This document shows positions 9,278-20,057 of a stretch of DNA of 64,000 nucleotides, one piece after another. Under the pieces are notes generated by a model, which was given only the letters and a program-made list of their open reading frames with translations, did no database searches and was not told where the DNA came from. Position 1 is the stretch's first letter; each line of letters opens with the position of its first letter. The DNA comes from Edaphovirga cremea (lineage in GTDB: Bacteria; Pseudomonadota; Gammaproteobacteria; Enterobacterales; Enterobacteriaceae): positions 61,359-125,358 of the forward strand of contig NZ_QOVA01000012.1 of NCBI RefSeq assembly GCF_003332275.1, read 5' to 3'. The translations under genes were made by a program, and so were the position numbers.

Positions 9278-11440
9278 TTACACGGTTTCCAGCCTGGCGT
9301 AGGCGGCAACCAGCCATTTGATACCTTCACCCGGAAACGCCACCTGCAAACGACAGTGTTCACCACCGCCCTCCAGATTAACAACCGTCCCTTCGCCAAA
9401 TTTAGGATGACGCACACGTTGACCAAGAGTGAAACCACTGTCGTTCTCACTGATTGGTGTTCCCATCCGGCGATGGCTCACTGGCCGGGAAACGCTGGCA
9501 CGCAAGCGCACTTCCTCCACACACTCTTCGGGTAACTCCCCGACAAAGCGTGAAGGTCGGTGATAGACCTCTTTACCATAGAGACGGCGGGTTTCCGCGA
9601 AGGTTAAGGTCAGCTTCTGCATGGCTCGTGTCACACCCACATACGCCAAACGACGCTCTTCTTCCAGCCGTCCGCCCTCTTCCAACGCCATCTGACTTGG
9701 AAACATACCCTCTTCCATGCCGACGATAAATACTTGCGGGAACTCCAGACCTTTGGCGGAATGCAGCGTCATCAACTGAACGGCGTCCTGATTGGCATCC
9801 GCCTGCCCTTCGCCTGCTTCCAATGCCGCATGGGACAAAAATGCCTGTAAGGGCATCAGATCCTCATCTTCATCCTGATAGCTGTACTGGCGGGTGGCGT
9901 TTACCAATTCCTCAAGGTTTTCAACGCGTGCCTGCCCCTTTTCACCTTTCTCCTGCTCATACATCATCCACAGGCCAGAATCTTTGATCACCCGGTCGGT
10001 CTGAACGTGTAGCGGCATATCGGCTGTTTCGTGCGCCAAAGAGTCGACGAGTTCGGTGAAGCGCTGGAGAGAAGAGGCTGCACGTCCAGCCAGCGCTTTT
10101 TCCTGTAACAAAAGCCGGGTGGCTTGCCACATGGTCAACTGGCGATCGCGAGCCGTCTGTCGCACCACATCAAGCGTGCGATCCCCAATGCCACGCGTTG
10201 GCGTATTTACCACGCGTTCAAAAGCAGCATCATCATTGCGGTTGGCGATCAGTCGCAAATAGGCCAGTGAATCCTTGATTTCCTGACGTTCGAAGAAGCG
10301 CATACCGCCATAAATCCGGTACGGCATCGCCACCTGAAGCAACGCTTCTTCCAGCAAACGTGATTGGGCGTTGCTGCGGTAGAGAATGGCACAATCTTTC
10401 AGTACACCGCCGTTTTCCTGCCAGGTTTTAATGCGGTTAACCACAAACCGGGCTTCATCCAGATCGTTGAAAGCGCAGTAGAGTGAAATACGCTCGCCTT
10501 CACTGTCTTCGGTCCAGAGGTTTTTCCCCATCCGGCCACTGTTGTTGGCAATCAGGGTATTGGCAGCCTTCAGGATATTGCTGGTTGAGCGGTAGTTCTG
10601 TTCCAGGCGGATGGTTTCCGCCTTGGGAAAGTCTTTCAGGAAGCGCTGGATATTCTCAACCTGTGCGCCGCGCCAGCCATAGATCGACTGATCGTCGTCA
10701 CCCACGATCATCACGTTGGCTGCATCACCCGCCAGCAGTCGGATCCAGGCATATTGAATGCTGTTGGTATCCTGAAACTCATCCACCAGAATGTTGGTAA
10801 AACGTTCGCGATAGTGATTGAGGATATGCGGTTTATTCAGCCACAGTTCGTGGGCACGCAACAGCAGCTCAGCGAAGTCGACCAGTCCGGCACGATCGCA
10901 GGCTTCCTGATAGGCCTGATAGATGCGTAACCAGGTCGCTTCAATCGGATTACCATAGCTTTCAATATGTTGCGGGCGCAGCCCTTCGTCTTTCTTACCG
11001 TTGATGTACCACATCGCCTGACGCGGAGGCCATTGTTTCTCATCAATATTCAGGGCACGGATAATACGTTTCAGTAACCGCAGTTGATCCTCACTGTCGA
11101 GGATCTGAAAATCTTGCGGCAATTTGGCATCCATGTGATGAGCCCGCAACAGCCGATGGGCCAGACCATGGAAAGTCCCAATCCACATACCACCCTGACT
11201 GGTGCCAATCAGATGCTCAATACGGTGGCGCATTTCTGCTGCCGCTTTATTGGTGAATGTCACCGCCATAATCGAGTAGGGAGAACAATTCTCGACTGAC
11301 AATAACCAGGCAATCCGATGCACCAGTACCCGCGTTTTACCACTGCCCGCGCCGGCCAGCACCAACAGGTTACTGCGTGGCGCGGCCACGGCTTCACGTT
11401 GTTTGTCATTGAGGCTGTCGAGCAGGTCAGAAACGTCCAT
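9278..11440 (-). CDS. uvrD: DNA helicase II UvrD
   Basis: UvrD is the 720-residue SF1A 3'-5' helicase of nucleotide excision and mismatch repair. Walker A is GAGSGKTR (Lys35), the DEFQDTN box is near residue 220, [13 protein letters not shown] is motif III, and VTRAMQKL near 565 is motif VI; the C-terminal RNA-polymerase-binding Tudor-like domain follows (GQRVRHPKFGEGTV). The frame opens further upstream to 11473, but ATG 11440 gives the exact E. coli length and MDVSDLLDSLNDKQREAV start. A LexA box lies at 11510-11525, so SOS control is expected. Confidence 0.97.
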   Translation of the reverse strand: MDVSDLLDSLNDKQREAVAAPRSNLLVLAGAGSGKTRVLVHRIAWLLSVENCSPYSIMAVTFTNKAAAEMRHRIEHLIGTSQGGMWIGTFHGLAHRLLRAHHMDAKLPQDFQILDSEDQLRLLKRIIRALNIDEKQWPPRQAMWYINGKKDEGLRPQHIESYGNPIEATWLRIYQAYQEACDRAGLVDFAELLLRAHELWLNKPHILNHYRERFTNILVDEFQDTNSIQYAWIRLLAGDAANVMIVGDDDQSIYGWRGAQVENIQRFLKDFPKAETIRLEQNYRSTSNILKAANTLIANNSGRMGKNLWTEDSEGERISLYCAFNDLDEARFVVNRIKTWQENGGVLKDCAILYRSNAQSRLLEEALLQVAMPYRIYGGMRFFERQEIKDSLAYLRLIANRNDDAAFERVVNTPTRGIGDRTLDVVRQTARDRQLTMWQATRLLLQEKALAGRAASSLQRFTELVDSLAHETADMPLHVQTDRVIKDSGLWMMYEQEKGEKGQARVENLEELVNATRQYSYQDEDEDLMPLQAFLSHAALEAGEGQADANQDAVQLMTLHSAKGLEFPQVFIVGMEEGMFPSQMALEEGGRLEEERRLAYVGVTRAMQKLTLTFAETRRLYGKEVYHRPSRFVGELPEECVEEVRLRASVSRPVSHRRMGTPISENDSGFTLGQRVRHPKFGEGTVVNLEGGGEHCRLQVAFPGEGIKWLVAAYARLETV

Positions 11441-11509
11441 AGGCACCGTCTGTCGGGTTAAGGAATGGCACAACGACGTCCTGAAACACGACGTCGGAAA
11501 GACATTCTA

Positions 11510-11525
11510 CTGGAAATATATACAG
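11510..11525. promoter_or_regulatory. LexA (SOS) box upstream of uvrD
   Basis: CTGGAAATATATACAG matches the LexA consensus CTGT-(AT)4-ACAG at 14 of 16 positions (the two departures are G for T at position 4 and A for T at position 6). It is 70 bp upstream of the uvrD start. E. coli uvrD is an established LexA target with a box in the same place, which supports the call. Confidence 0.8.
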
Positions 11526-11540
11526 AGTTATTGCAGAGGA

Positions 11541-12257
11541 TTATAGCAATGCTTTCAGCGATGCCAACTGAGAAATCTCAATATGGGGCAATAATCGACC
11601 ATCATCGGCCTTCATCAGGCTGCGCTGGCGATCGTTGATCCAACAGGCCTGCATTCCGCAAGACACAGCACCCGCGACATCGGTGGTCAAATCATCCCCA
11701 ACGTGCAGTATCGTTTTAGGGGGCAACGCAAGACGTTGCGCGGCCAGATGATACATGTCGACATAAGGTTTCGAACGCCCATCCGGGCCCGATCGCAACA
11801 CAAATTCGAAGTACTCGCCCAGGCCAAACAGATGCGGGTCGGCATTGCCATTGGTGATCGCCACCAGTGGCCAGCGTGCAGCCAGCGCTTGCAATGTGTC
11901 ATGCGTTTCCTGGGCGATATCGATTTTACTGCGCCAAAGGGCAAAGTTTTCCATTGATGCATCCGCTCCGGCGGTGGCCTGAGCCTGATTCAGCCCACTG
12001 CGCGTCAGGGCCAGATGAATCGCCTGCCAACGCCACTGGGTGACATCGTGGTAGATCTCTGGATCCTGGGCACGAAGTTCCGCACGCAGATGGTGGTAGT
12101 CCGCCGAGGTAAACTCGCGTAGAGACGGGTGATATTGCTGCAAAAACCGGACAGACTCCTGCTCAGTGCGGGCGATAACCGGTCGGTTGTCGTAAAGGGT
12201 GTCATCAAGATCAAACGTGATTGCTGCAATCCGCGTCAGCGGTCGGTAGAAATGCAT
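11541..12257 (-). CDS. yigB: HAD phosphatase YigB (5-amino-6-(5-phospho-D-ribitylamino)uracil / FMN phosphatase)
   Basis: A 238-residue HAD hydrolase with the nucleophile motif DLDDTLYD (Asp16, Asp18), ITNGN as motif II, the lysine in RSKPYVDM as motif III and [10 protein letters not shown] as motif IV. E. coli YigB supplies the phosphatase step of riboflavin synthesis along with YbjI and also acts on FMN. The ATG overlaps the xerC stop by one base (TGATG), which implies translational coupling as the last gene of dapF-DUF484-xerC-yigB. Confidence 0.92.
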   Translation of the reverse strand: MHFYRPLTRIAAITFDLDDTLYDNRPVIARTEQESVRFLQQYHPSLREFTSADYHHLRAELRAQDPEIYHDVTQWRWQAIHLALTRSGLNQAQATAGADASMENFALWRSKIDIAQETHDTLQALAARWPLVAITNGNADPHLFGLGEYFEFVLRSGPDGRSKPYVDMYHLAAQRLALPPKTILHVGDDLTTDVAGAVSCGMQACWINDRQRSLMKADDGRLLPHIEISQLASLKALL

Positions 12258-13168
12258 CAGGGTTTTCCTCGTTTGGCGCGTGGATGCGCGGCATCATACA
12301 CCGAAGCCAAATGTTGAAAGTCGAGGTGGGTATAAATTTGCGTGGTCGACAGGTTGGCGTGACCCAACAATTCTTGCACCCCCCTGAGATCGCCGCTGGA
12401 TTCAAGCAGATGCGTAGCGAAGGAGTGGCGCAATTTATGCGGATTGATATGGCTGTTCACGCCCTGCTTGACGCCCCATTCGGCAAAGCGTTTCTGTACA
12501 TTGCGCGCCGATATCCGTTTGCCCTGGCTGGAGAGAAAGATCGCATCATCCTGCGGACTAAACGTATCGCGCAACGCGAGCCAATGCTCAAGCCAGGTTA
12601 TGGCCATTCGTCCCAGAGGAAGTTTGCGCTCTTTGCTGCCTTTCCCCATGACCCACACTTCGCCACCCGCCATATCGACATGCTTGCAGTTCATCCCGAC
12701 CAGTTCGGAGAGACGCAAACCCGCCCCGTACATGACCTCCAGCATTGCCCGATCGCGCACCGCCAGGGGATCGTTCAGATCGATATCCAACAGGCGGCTG
12801 ACTTCATCAACATCAATATTTTTTGGTAAATGGCGGGCAATGCGTGGGGTCGCAATCCCTTTTGCCGGGTTGGCGTGGAGTACACCCTGGCTGACTTGCC
12901 AATCCAGAAAACTGCGTAGTGCGGACATGCGTAGAGCAAGACTGGAAGACTGCAGGCCCGAGCGTTTGCTCTTCGATACCAGCATTCTGACTTTCGCCGC
13001 ATCCAGCGCGAGCCAGTCTGTCAAACCCATTTCATCCGCCATAGCCACCAACGCCAGCAACTGGCGGCCATAATTCTCAATCGTAAGAGGGCTGAGCTGA
13101 CGCTCAACCTTCAGATACCGTAAAAAGGCATCAACGGGGGGTTGCAGAGTCGATTCTGCCTGGCTCAT
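12257..13168 (-). CDS. xerC: Tyrosine site-specific recombinase XerC
   Basis: The 303-residue recombinase resolves chromosome dimers at dif together with XerD and FtsK. All catalytic residues are visible: Arg152 (GAGLRLSEL), Lys176 (GKGSKE), His244 and Arg247 (HKLRHSF), His270 (LLGHANL) and the nucleophile Tyr279 (QIYTHLDF). The N-terminal SAM-like core-binding domain covers about residues 10-95. It overlaps DUF484 by 4 bp at its start and yigB by 1 bp at its end, so the three are probably translated in sequence. Confidence 0.97.
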   Translation of the reverse strand: MSQAESTLQPPVDAFLRYLKVERQLSPLTIENYGRQLLALVAMADEMGLTDWLALDAAKVRMLVSKSKRSGLQSSSLALRMSALRSFLDWQVSQGVLHANPAKGIATPRIARHLPKNIDVDEVSRLLDIDLNDPLAVRDRAMLEVMYGAGLRLSELVGMNCKHVDMAGGEVWVMGKGSKERKLPLGRMAITWLEHWLALRDTFSPQDDAIFLSSQGKRISARNVQKRFAEWGVKQGVNSHINPHKLRHSFATHLLESSGDLRGVQELLGHANLSTTQIYTHLDFQHLASVYDAAHPRAKRGKP

Positions 13169-13869
13169 GCCCGTTCAATCCAACGTTCCAGCAGGCTTGG
13201 GAGCATTTTCGCCAATTGATCAAGCATCACCGTTCCCATTCCGCGCTGATAGTGTTGCGGGTCGCGGCTGCTGAAAATCAGCATACCCAGCTCCCCTTGC
13301 CCACCCATCAGGGAAAGCGCTACCGATCCCACCTGTTTGGCTTGCGGCAAAAGCAGCAGGAGTTCAGGACCATTCAGCCCACCAAGGAAATGATATTCAT
13401 TGCCGAGGCGCGGGATACGGAAGGATTCAAATGCACTGCGTGCCAGGCCGAGATGAGTGAAGTCGGAAGGTGCGCCTATTTTCCAGCTTTCATTGAACAA
13501 CCGGACATTGGCACCCGCCAGACCCAAGCCACGCGCCCAGCGTTGCAGGCGATTCAGCATATCCTGCAAACTGCTGGCGGCGGCTAGATCGGCCTGTAAA
13601 TGCATCAGATGACCAAACAACCCTTCGTTCTGTGCAGCTTGCTCCATCAGCAGCGTGATTTCTTCTTCAAGCTGATGAATCTGGTTACGCTGGCGAGACA
13701 GTTGCCACTCAACCAGAGACACACTGCCACGCACCGGGTGAGGAATGTGCATCTGTTCTACAATTCGCGCATTCCTGATAAAGAAATTGGGATTTTGCAG
13801 CAGATACTGCATCACCGATTCATCATCGAGTTCAACGGCTGTTGTCACCTGATTTTCAACGCTATTCAT
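13165..13869 (-). CDS. DUF484 family protein (YigA-type)
   Basis: A 234-residue soluble protein with the DUF484 architecture: an N-terminal region ([20 protein letters not shown]), a coiled-coil-like stretch around residues 55-85 ([17 protein letters not shown]), then a GAF-like domain. Function is unknown. It is always found between dapF and xerC in this gene order, and both junctions are 4-bp ATGA overlaps. A role together with XerC or in DapF expression is conjecture. Confidence 0.88.
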   Translation of the reverse strand: MNSVENQVTTAVELDDESVMQYLLQNPNFFIRNARIVEQMHIPHPVRGSVSLVEWQLSRQRNQIHQLEEEITLLMEQAAQNEGLFGHLMHLQADLAAASSLQDMLNRLQRWARGLGLAGANVRLFNESWKIGAPSDFTHLGLARSAFESFRIPRLGNEYHFLGGLNGPELLLLLPQAKQVGSVALSLMGGQGELGMLIFSSRDPQHYQRGMGTVMLDQLAKMLPSLLERWIERA

Positions 13870-14690
13870 AAATGAATAAACCCGTCATAAACATGAGTCG
13901 CTGGCCCGGTCATAAACAGCGGACTGCCCGGTCCTTTCCAGCTAATTTTGAGACTGCCTCCCGGCAATTCCACGAGTACTTCTTCGGCCAGCAACTCTTG
14001 CTGGATACCAACCGCCACGGCGGCACATGCGCCGCTACCGCATGCCTGGGTTTCACCGGCACCGCGCTCATAGACGCGTAACTTCACCTGATCCCGGCTG
14101 ACCACCTGCATGAAACCCACGTTGACGCGCTCAGGAAAACGTTCATGACTCTCAAGCTCAGGTCCCAGCAATTCCACCTTCGCGGTGGTTACATCGTCCA
14201 CTTGTAAAACACAGTGTGGATTACCCATTGAAACTACGCCACACAATACCGTGTGTTCTGCGGCGCGCAAAATATAGGTTTTTTCCGCCTTGGCCGCGCG
14301 GAAAGGCAACGCCGACGGTTCGAAATTTGGTTCGCCCATATTCACGCACACCAACTCATCATCGGTAACGGTCAGAACCATGCGGCCCGTCTGGGTACTG
14401 ACGCGGATTTCGCGTTTATTGGTCAGCCCTTTCAGCCGGACAAAACGGGCAAAACATCGCGCGCCATTGCCACATTGCGCCACTTCGCTGCCGTCTGCAT
14501 TAAAAATCCGATAATGGAAGTCCAGCTCCGGATCGTAAGGTGGCTCAACGATCAGAAGTTGATCGAAGCCAACCCCATGATGCCGATCGGCCAGTCGACG
14601 AATCAACTCTGGTGAAAAATAGACATTCTGTGTAACCGCATCGACTACCATAAAGTCGTTGCCCAGGCCGTGCATTTTGGAGAACTGCAT
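13866..14690 (-). CDS. dapF: Diaminopimelate epimerase
   Basis: DapF converts LL-diaminopimelate to the meso form for lysine and peptidoglycan. The 274 residues equal the E. coli length. The two catalytic cysteines are Cys73 (AQCGNGARC) and Cys217 (QACGSGAC), each in its signature context. It heads the tightly overlapping operon dapF-DUF484-xerC-yigB. The 106-bp gap to lptM holds a short palindrome, CATGGTATGTACCATG (14757-14772). Confidence 0.97.
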   Translation of the reverse strand: MQFSKMHGLGNDFMVVDAVTQNVYFSPELIRRLADRHHGVGFDQLLIVEPPYDPELDFHYRIFNADGSEVAQCGNGARCFARFVRLKGLTNKREIRVSTQTGRMVLTVTDDELVCVNMGEPNFEPSALPFRAAKAEKTYILRAAEHTVLCGVVSMGNPHCVLQVDDVTTAKVELLGPELESHERFPERVNVGFMQVVSRDQVKLRVYERGAGETQACGSGACAAVAVGIQQELLAEEVLVELPGGSLKISWKGPGSPLFMTGPATHVYDGFIHL

Positions 14691-14796
14691 ATCATACTCC
14701 GCTTACTGCTGGAGAATTCCGGACGCAATACCACCCCCGGCGTGACGCGAGTTGCTCCATGGTATGTACCATGTTTCCCGCACCAAGGGTAAACCC

Positions 14797-14994
14797 TTAC
14801 ATACCAGCAGAAGATGAAGTTTTCTGTGCGTCTGGTGTTGTTTGTTGATTTTTCTGTACATTAGCAGAATCTGTTGAGGCAACTTCCGTTTTAGGTTTCT
14901 CGGCTGGCGGGAAATAAAGCGGACCTTTCAGGCCGCATCCGGAAAGCCCAATCAACGCAACAGTAGTCAGCGCCCAGCGAAGTTCTTTTCTCAT
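14797..14994 (-). CDS. lptM: LPS-assembly lipoprotein LptM (YifL)
   Basis: A 65-residue lipoprotein precursor. The signal peptide ends in the lipobox LSGC (Cys20), followed by GLKGPLYFPP, the conserved motif of LptM; the remainder is a low-complexity tail rich in Ser, Thr and Gln. In E. coli LptM binds the LptD/LptE translocon in the outer membrane and helps LptD fold with native disulfides. It lies upstream of dapF on the same strand and is divergent from cyaY, the E. coli arrangement. Confidence 0.92.
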   Translation of the reverse strand: MRKELRWALTTVALIGLSGCGLKGPLYFPPAEKPKTEVASTDSANVQKNQQTTPDAQKTSSSAGM

Positions 14995-15071
14995 TGTATT
15001 AATGCCTGTGATTCATGCGTCCAAGCTCTCTATAATCGCAGGTGGATCATGAAAAGCAATAGGAATTAACT

Positions 15072-15395
15072 ATGAACGACAGCGAGTTTCATCAGTTGGC
15101 CGATCGGCTGATGCTTAAGATTGAAGAGACACTGGACGAATTTGAGGGCGATGCCGATATCGATTATGAAACCAACGGCGGCGTCATGACGCTCACTTTT
15201 GAAAACGGCAGCAAAATTGTCATTAACCGCCAGGAGCCGTTGCATCAGGTATGGTTGGCAACAAAATCCGGCGGTTATCACTTCAAGCTCCGCGACGATC
15301 AGTGGTTCTGCGATCGCAGTGGCAGAGAGTTCTGGAGTTTACTGACCGAAGCGTGCAGCACACAGGCAGGCGAAGAGATTCACTTCCCCGCCTGA
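15072..15395 (+). CDS. cyaY: Frataxin-like iron-sulfur assembly protein CyaY
   Basis: A 107-residue frataxin homologue. The acidic first helix ([15 protein letters not shown]) provides the iron-binding ridge and the beta sheet follows ([30 protein letters not shown]). CyaY binds iron and the desulfurase IscS and modulates Fe-S cluster assembly. AGGAATT lies just ahead of ATG 15072. The gene converges with cyaA and has its own terminator. Confidence 0.96.
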   Translation: MNDSEFHQLADRLMLKIEETLDEFEGDADIDYETNGGVMTLTFENGSKIVINRQEPLHQVWLATKSGGYHFKLRDDQWFCDRSGREFWSLLTEACSTQAGEEIHFPA

Positions 15396-15412
15396 TCATT
15401 ATAGGGCACGTT

Positions 15413-15434
15413 TTTCCGTGCCCTTTGTTTACCC
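15413..15434 (+). terminator. Terminator of cyaY
   Basis: AGGGCACG (15413-15420) pairs perfectly with CGTGCCCT (15427-15434) around a six-base loop. TTGTTT follows on the plus strand. It sits 18 bp past the cyaY stop. Confidence 0.8.
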
Positions 15435-15440
15435 GGATTT

Positions 15441-15498
15441 GCTTAACTGGATTTGTGTAACTGGATTTATTTCGCTGGACTAGTGTAACTGGAATTGC
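15441..15498. repeat. Three degenerate copies of a 16-bp unit at the 3' end of cyaA
   Basis: GCTTAACTGGATTTGT (15441), GTGTAACTGGATTTAT (15455) and GTGTAACTGGAATTGC (15483) are near copies. The third lies inside cyaA and encodes, on the minus strand, the terminal residues QFQLH; the first two lie just past the stop. The pattern looks like small duplications of the gene's own 3' end. Confidence 0.5.
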
Positions 15499-18038
15499 TG
15501 CTTCAACTGAGGCGGCTTTTTATCTTGATCAGCTACCGATACGCACAAATGCGACAGGGCATTGCTGCGGAACGGGATCACCTGCGTCCGGCCATCAAGC
15601 TGCACAATCTGATAGAACTGCGGCAAGTTGAAATTGATAAAGCTGGAACCGTAGGTGAAGCGATCGTGTGACGACGAATAGAATCGACTGACATCACGCA
15701 CCAACTCTTCTTTGCTGCCTTCGCAGTGGTGATACACCTCAACGCGATTTGATTCATCTAGAATATAGATGTTAAAACCTTTATCGTCCGCAGTGTCTTC
15801 AAAGAAGAATTGAATAATGCCCTCGCTGGCAAATCCATCCACTACCGGTGGCAAATGCACCTGATCGGTTTCGACTTTTACCGACAATCCGTGCAGCTTG
15901 TTATTGGAAATCGCGCCATAAAACTCGACCGCATTTTCCAGTTTCTGTACGGATACGCTCAGGCGCTCAAAGAACAGCCCCCAGGTTTGACCGGCCACGC
16001 GCACGGCTTTGAAACGACCAGGCTCCTGACGGGTACTGGACAGGCGGAACTCAATGCACTCGGAAATCAGCTGCTGCAAGCGGGTACGGATCAGGCCGCG
16101 CAAATGCTGGCTGTAGCAAAATACTTCAACGGATTCAGGCGGAGCCGCATCCTGATGCATTTTGCCAAGAATTGTTTTCAACGCTTCCAATACCGCCTGC
16201 TCACCGTTGAAATGCAGCGTACGAACTTCATTCCAGGAGTTGCGGTACAGCAGATCGATACTTCCTACCAGGCATTGCTGCTGCTGGCCAAAACTGAAAA
16301 CGTCCAGTTTACGGAAATCAAAATGGACCACCTGATTACGGAATATCGCGGTTGGATCGTGTTCCAGATTGACAATAATGGCCAGATGACGGATTTCACA
16401 CGGACTGTAGAGCGCTTTGGGTGTCGGTGCGGGCAAACGCAGCGGAAAATGGTGTGATACATCTGACACCAATTCCTGCAGCTTCGCGATATCGCAAAGG
16501 TTGGCACTTTTAATGTGCAAGCGAGTGCGCGGCGTCATCAGACCATTGAAATAGGCCCACGCCACCAACTTGTTAAGGTAACGGTTATATTCGAGAGGCT
16601 GATGGCTGACGATGGCATCCATTGATGGAGCCTGATTATACAAATACCAGCCAGTGCGGTTGGCGCGTCCGATTGGAACATGGATAAAGGTCAGATCATT
16701 TTCAGACAGATCCGGGGAGATTTGCGGATTTACCAGCGTCACTTTGCCGGGTAGCGCTTCAAAAGCCGCATACAGTTTACGCGTCAGCACGCCGATGTCC
16801 TGAGGACTGGCACTAACGCTGAGATTATTGCGACGCGCAAAGCGGATCAGGTTGCGATAGCTCTGCATCATCGCATCAAGCAGTTCGTTGTGCGCTTCGC
16901 GAACCTGCTCAATCTTCCAATTGGCACGGTTATCCAAAATCGCCAGGCGTTCGTCGTCCCAGCCCCACTCACTCACCAATTGAGTCAGGATTTCACGCCG
17001 CCAACCGATACAGGCGCGGCCACGGGATAATTTCTCGCAAACTTTGAGATAAAAACAGCGACGCACCAGATCCAAACGGGTGAGGTCGTTTATCTGGGTC
17101 AGATAATGCGTTACCCGCTCCAGCATCATGCAGTAGGCATCGAGCCCGAAAGAGACAATTTCGTCTTGGTGCAAACGCTGTTTGATATCCATCGCCAGCA
17201 ATTGCGTATTGGGGTATTCCCAGGAATAAGCTTCGAGCAGCAGGGTTTTCAGGACCGCTTTATAAGGCGAATCGATACTTTTATACAACTGCCACAGGCT
17301 GGCGCCGAAATATTCTTCTGCAGAAAGCGTGCTCAACCCGCCCAGATCCAACCACTCGTTCGGCGTTAAGGCACCCTGTGAATACAGCGATAATACGTAT
17401 TCATCGTAGTTACCCTCTTCTGCGCCCGGCACCATATTCCACAAAATACGCTTGCCCGCGAGACGAACAGCGCTGCGATAAAATTCATCCAGCAACAGAA
17501 TATGCTGGGTCGATCCGCAATCTTCCCCACCGAGGCTGCCACTTTCATTATGACGAAAGCGGTTCTCATCGATCAGGAAGAAGCTGACTTCAACACCCAG
17601 TGAGGCGGCCCATTTTTCCAATAGACTGCATTTAAGCTGCAGACGATTACGCTCGTTGGCATCAAGCCAGGATTGGTGACATACCCAAATATCGAGATCG
17701 GAACTGCAACTTTGACCAATAGAAGAGGTGCTGCCCATCGAGTAGATGCCAGTAATCGGCAACTCTCCGCTGGCCAGTTTTTCCACCGGTGCACCCCATT
17801 TATCTTCCAATCCCGCCAGATAGTGCTCTTGAGTTTCATCAGGCGTGAAGATACAGACGCCATGGGGAACGTTACCATCAAGGTAACCCGGCATCAGAGG
17901 GTGGTGGTGATGTAATAAGATTGGCAGCAAACTGTAGACTTGTTGAAAAGCCGGGCCCATGGCCGCCAAGGCGCGATCCACACGCAGTTGGTTGATCGCA
18001 TCCAGTCTCTGCTTAAGTGTCTCGATGTAGAGGTACAA
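15480..18038 (-). CDS. cyaA: Adenylate cyclase, class I
   Basis: The 852-residue enzyme makes cAMP from ATP and feeds CRP-dependent carbon regulation. The catalytic half carries [17 protein letters not shown] with the metal-binding aspartates Asp114 and Asp116. The C-terminal half, which responds to phosphorylated IIA-Glc, is well conserved ([21 protein letters not shown]). The start codon is TTG (18036-18038), giving [20 protein letters not shown], as in E. coli, where the weak start limits synthesis. The last 15 residues differ from the E. coli tail and coincide with short repeats. It is divergent from hemC, with a CRP site between. Confidence 0.97.
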   Translation of the reverse strand: MYLYIETLKQRLDAINQLRVDRALAAMGPAFQQVYSLLPILLHHHHPLMPGYLDGNVPHGVCIFTPDETQEHYLAGLEDKWGAPVEKLASGELPITGIYSMGSTSSIGQSCSSDLDIWVCHQSWLDANERNRLQLKCSLLEKWAASLGVEVSFFLIDENRFRHNESGSLGGEDCGSTQHILLLDEFYRSAVRLAGKRILWNMVPGAEEGNYDEYVLSLYSQGALTPNEWLDLGGLSTLSAEEYFGASLWQLYKSIDSPYKAVLKTLLLEAYSWEYPNTQLLAMDIKQRLHQDEIVSFGLDAYCMMLERVTHYLTQINDLTRLDLVRRCFYLKVCEKLSRGRACIGWRREILTQLVSEWGWDDERLAILDNRANWKIEQVREAHNELLDAMMQSYRNLIRFARRNNLSVSASPQDIGVLTRKLYAAFEALPGKVTLVNPQISPDLSENDLTFIHVPIGRANRTGWYLYNQAPSMDAIVSHQPLEYNRYLNKLVAWAYFNGLMTPRTRLHIKSANLCDIAKLQELVSDVSHHFPLRLPAPTPKALYSPCEIRHLAIIVNLEHDPTAIFRNQVVHFDFRKLDVFSFGQQQQCLVGSIDLLYRNSWNEVRTLHFNGEQAVLEALKTILGKMHQDAAPPESVEVFCYSQHLRGLIRTRLQQLISECIEFRLSSTRQEPGRFKAVRVAGQTWGLFFERLSVSVQKLENAVEFYGAISNNKLHGLSVKVETDQVHLPPVVDGFASEGIIQFFFEDTADDKGFNIYILDESNRVEVYHHCEGSKEELVRDVSRFYSSSHDRFTYGSSFINFNLPQFYQIVQLDGRTQVIPFRSNALSHLCVSVADQDKKPPQLKQQFQLH

Positions 18039-18132
18039 GACGTTTCGCCTGATTTATCCCAGTGTCTAGAAAAAAACCCCGTATTCCATACCCGTCATCT
18101 GTTTTGAAGAATTTTTGACGGAATATTGTCGG

Positions 18133-18154
18133 AAACGTGATCAATTTAACACCT
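18133..18154. promoter_or_regulatory. CRP site upstream of cyaA
   Basis: The 22-bp site contains CGTGA-N6-TAACA, with eight of ten bases of the CRP half-sites. On the minus strand it reads AGGTGTTAAATTGATCACG, which is the same sequence I recall from the E. coli cyaA P2 promoter, where CRP-cAMP represses cyaA. It is about 95 bp upstream of the TTG start. Negative feedback by cAMP is expected. Confidence 0.8.
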
Positions 18155-18356
18155 TGCTGGTTGACCGTAAAGGAAGTATAGCTCCAGACTTACTCCAGCC
18201 CTGCTTTACACTCTCTTTCTTCTCATCCATTTTGAACAGTTCGCCGTAACATCCTGTTATATCCTTCCCCTATACCTCAGCCTGAGGCTTCCGACGCTGA
18301 CAGCTTTCCTATGTCAGTGGTAGGATGGTCGGTGAAATATAAAAACGGTATCAAGC

Positions 18357-19298
18357 ATGTTAGACAAAATTATCCGAATTGCCACACGACAAAGCCCCCT
18401 GGCACTGTGGCAGGCACATTATGTTCAAAAACGGCTGATGGAATGTCACCCGGATTTGCAGGTAGAACTCGTACCGATGGTCACCCGTGGGGATATCATC
18501 CTTGACACGCCATTGGCCAAGGTTGGCGGTAAGGGGTTGTTCGTAAAAGAGCTTGAGCTTGCCTTGCTCGACGGACGCGCCGATATCGCCGTTCACTCCA
18601 TGAAAGATGTGCCGATCGCCTTTCCCGACGGGCTGGGCCTGGTCACTATCTGTGAACGCGATGATCCCCGTGACGCGTTTGTTTCATCGCGTTATGAAAA
18701 CCTGTCGCAACTGCCTCAAGGCAGTATTGTGGGGACATCCAGCCTGCGCCGCCAGTGCCAGTTGCGTGAGCAGCGACCTGATTTGCTGGTGCGCGATCTG
18801 CGCGGGAATGTCGGCACGCGCCTTTCCAAACTGGACAACGGTGAGTACGACGCCATTATTCTGGCCGTCGCTGGCCTGAAACGCCTGGGGCTTGAGTCCA
18901 GGATCCGCTGTGCAATGAGCGCTGAAGAGTCTCTTCCCGCAGTGGGCCAAGGTGCCGTAGGTATTGAATGCCGTCTTGATGACGATCGGACCCGCGCTCT
19001 GCTGGCTCCGCTAAACCATGAGGAAACTGCTACCCGCGTTCTGGCTGAACGGGCAATGAATACGCGCCTCGAAGGTGGATGTCAGGTGCCAATTGGCAGC
19101 TATGCTGAACTGGAGGGTGATTCTCTGTGGCTCAGGGCATTGGTTGGTGCGCCTGACGGCAGCCAGATCATTCGCGGTGAGCGCCGGGGTAACGCAGCAG
19201 AAGCAGAAAAGATGGGCATTGAACTGGCCGAAGAGCTTCTGGATCGCGGTGCACGGGAAATACTCGACGATGTCTATCAGGGGAATCCTCCAGCATGA
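18357..19298 (+). CDS. hemC: Porphobilinogen deaminase (hydroxymethylbilane synthase)
   Basis: HemC condenses four porphobilinogen molecules into hydroxymethylbilane. The 313 residues equal the E. coli enzyme. Catalytic Asp84 is in HSMKDVP, the Arg-rich substrate site is SSLRRQCQL (about 129-137), and Cys242 in EGGCQVPIG carries the dipyrromethane cofactor. It begins the hemC-hemD-hemX-hemY operon and overlaps hemD by 4 bp. Confidence 0.97.
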   Translation: MLDKIIRIATRQSPLALWQAHYVQKRLMECHPDLQVELVPMVTRGDIILDTPLAKVGGKGLFVKELELALLDGRADIAVHSMKDVPIAFPDGLGLVTICERDDPRDAFVSSRYENLSQLPQGSIVGTSSLRRQCQLREQRPDLLVRDLRGNVGTRLSKLDNGEYDAIILAVAGLKRLGLESRIRCAMSAEESLPAVGQGAVGIECRLDDDRTRALLAPLNHEETATRVLAERAMNTRLEGGCQVPIGSYAELEGDSLWLRALVGAPDGSQIIRGERRGNAAEAEKMGIELAEELLDRGAREILDDVYQGNPPA

Positions 19299-20035
19299 CA
19301 ATTTTGGTAACCCGTCCTTCTCCGGCAGGAGAACAACTTATCGTCCGGCTGCGTGCACTCGGTCGGGTTGCCTACCACACGCCGCTTATTGAATTTTCTC
19401 CAGGCCGTGAGCTGGGATCGCTCAGTGAGCACTTGTCATCCCTGGCCACTGGCGATCTGGTGTTCATCCTGTCGCAGCATGCCGTAAATTACGCCCATCG
19501 AACATTGCATCACCAGTCTTCCCCGTGGCCAGCGAGATTGACTTATTATGCAATAGGCAGGGCCACCGGGTTGAAGATGCATACGCTGAGTGGTCTACCG
19601 ATCCTCTATCCACCAGACAGGGAGACCAGTGAAACCCTGCTGGAATTGCCGGGCTTGCAAAATCTGGCAGGAAAGAAAGCTCTGATTCTGCGAGGTAACG
19701 GCGGGCGTGAACTGCTAGGCGAAACCCTGGCAGAGAGAGGGGCCGACGTCAGTTTTTGTGAATGCTATCAACGCTGTCCGGTTTATTATGACGGCAGCGA
19801 ACAGAGCTCACATTGGCAGAGGGCAGGAATTGATACGCTGGTCGTCACCAGCGCTGAAATGTTACAACAGCTCTATACTTTAGTTCCTGAATACTACCGA
19901 ACATCCTGGCTGCTGCGCTGCAGTCTGGTAGTGGTCAGCGAACGAATTGCTACCCTGGCGCAGCAGTTAGGCTGGCAGGAGATCCGGGTAGCTGAGAATG
20001 CAGATAATGATGCGCTAATCCGCGCGTTACAATAA
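19295..20035 (+). CDS. hemD: Uroporphyrinogen-III synthase
   Basis: A 246-residue HemD4-fold enzyme that inverts ring D and closes hydroxymethylbilane to uroporphyrinogen III. Recognisable elements are the start [32 protein letters not shown] and the C-terminal [17 protein letters not shown]. Sequence conservation in this family is low, so context counts: ATG overlaps the hemC stop by 4 bp, and hemX follows after 22 bp. Confidence 0.95.
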   Translation: MTILVTRPSPAGEQLIVRLRALGRVAYHTPLIEFSPGRELGSLSEHLSSLATGDLVFILSQHAVNYAHRTLHHQSSPWPARLTYYAIGRATGLKMHTLSGLPILYPPDRETSETLLELPGLQNLAGKKALILRGNGGRELLGETLAERGADVSFCECYQRCPVYYDGSEQSSHWQRAGIDTLVVTSAEMLQQLYTLVPEYYRTSWLLRCSLVVVSERIATLAQQLGWQEIRVAENADNDALIRALQ

Positions 20036-20057
20036 CCTGACTATGGGATGTGCCTAA

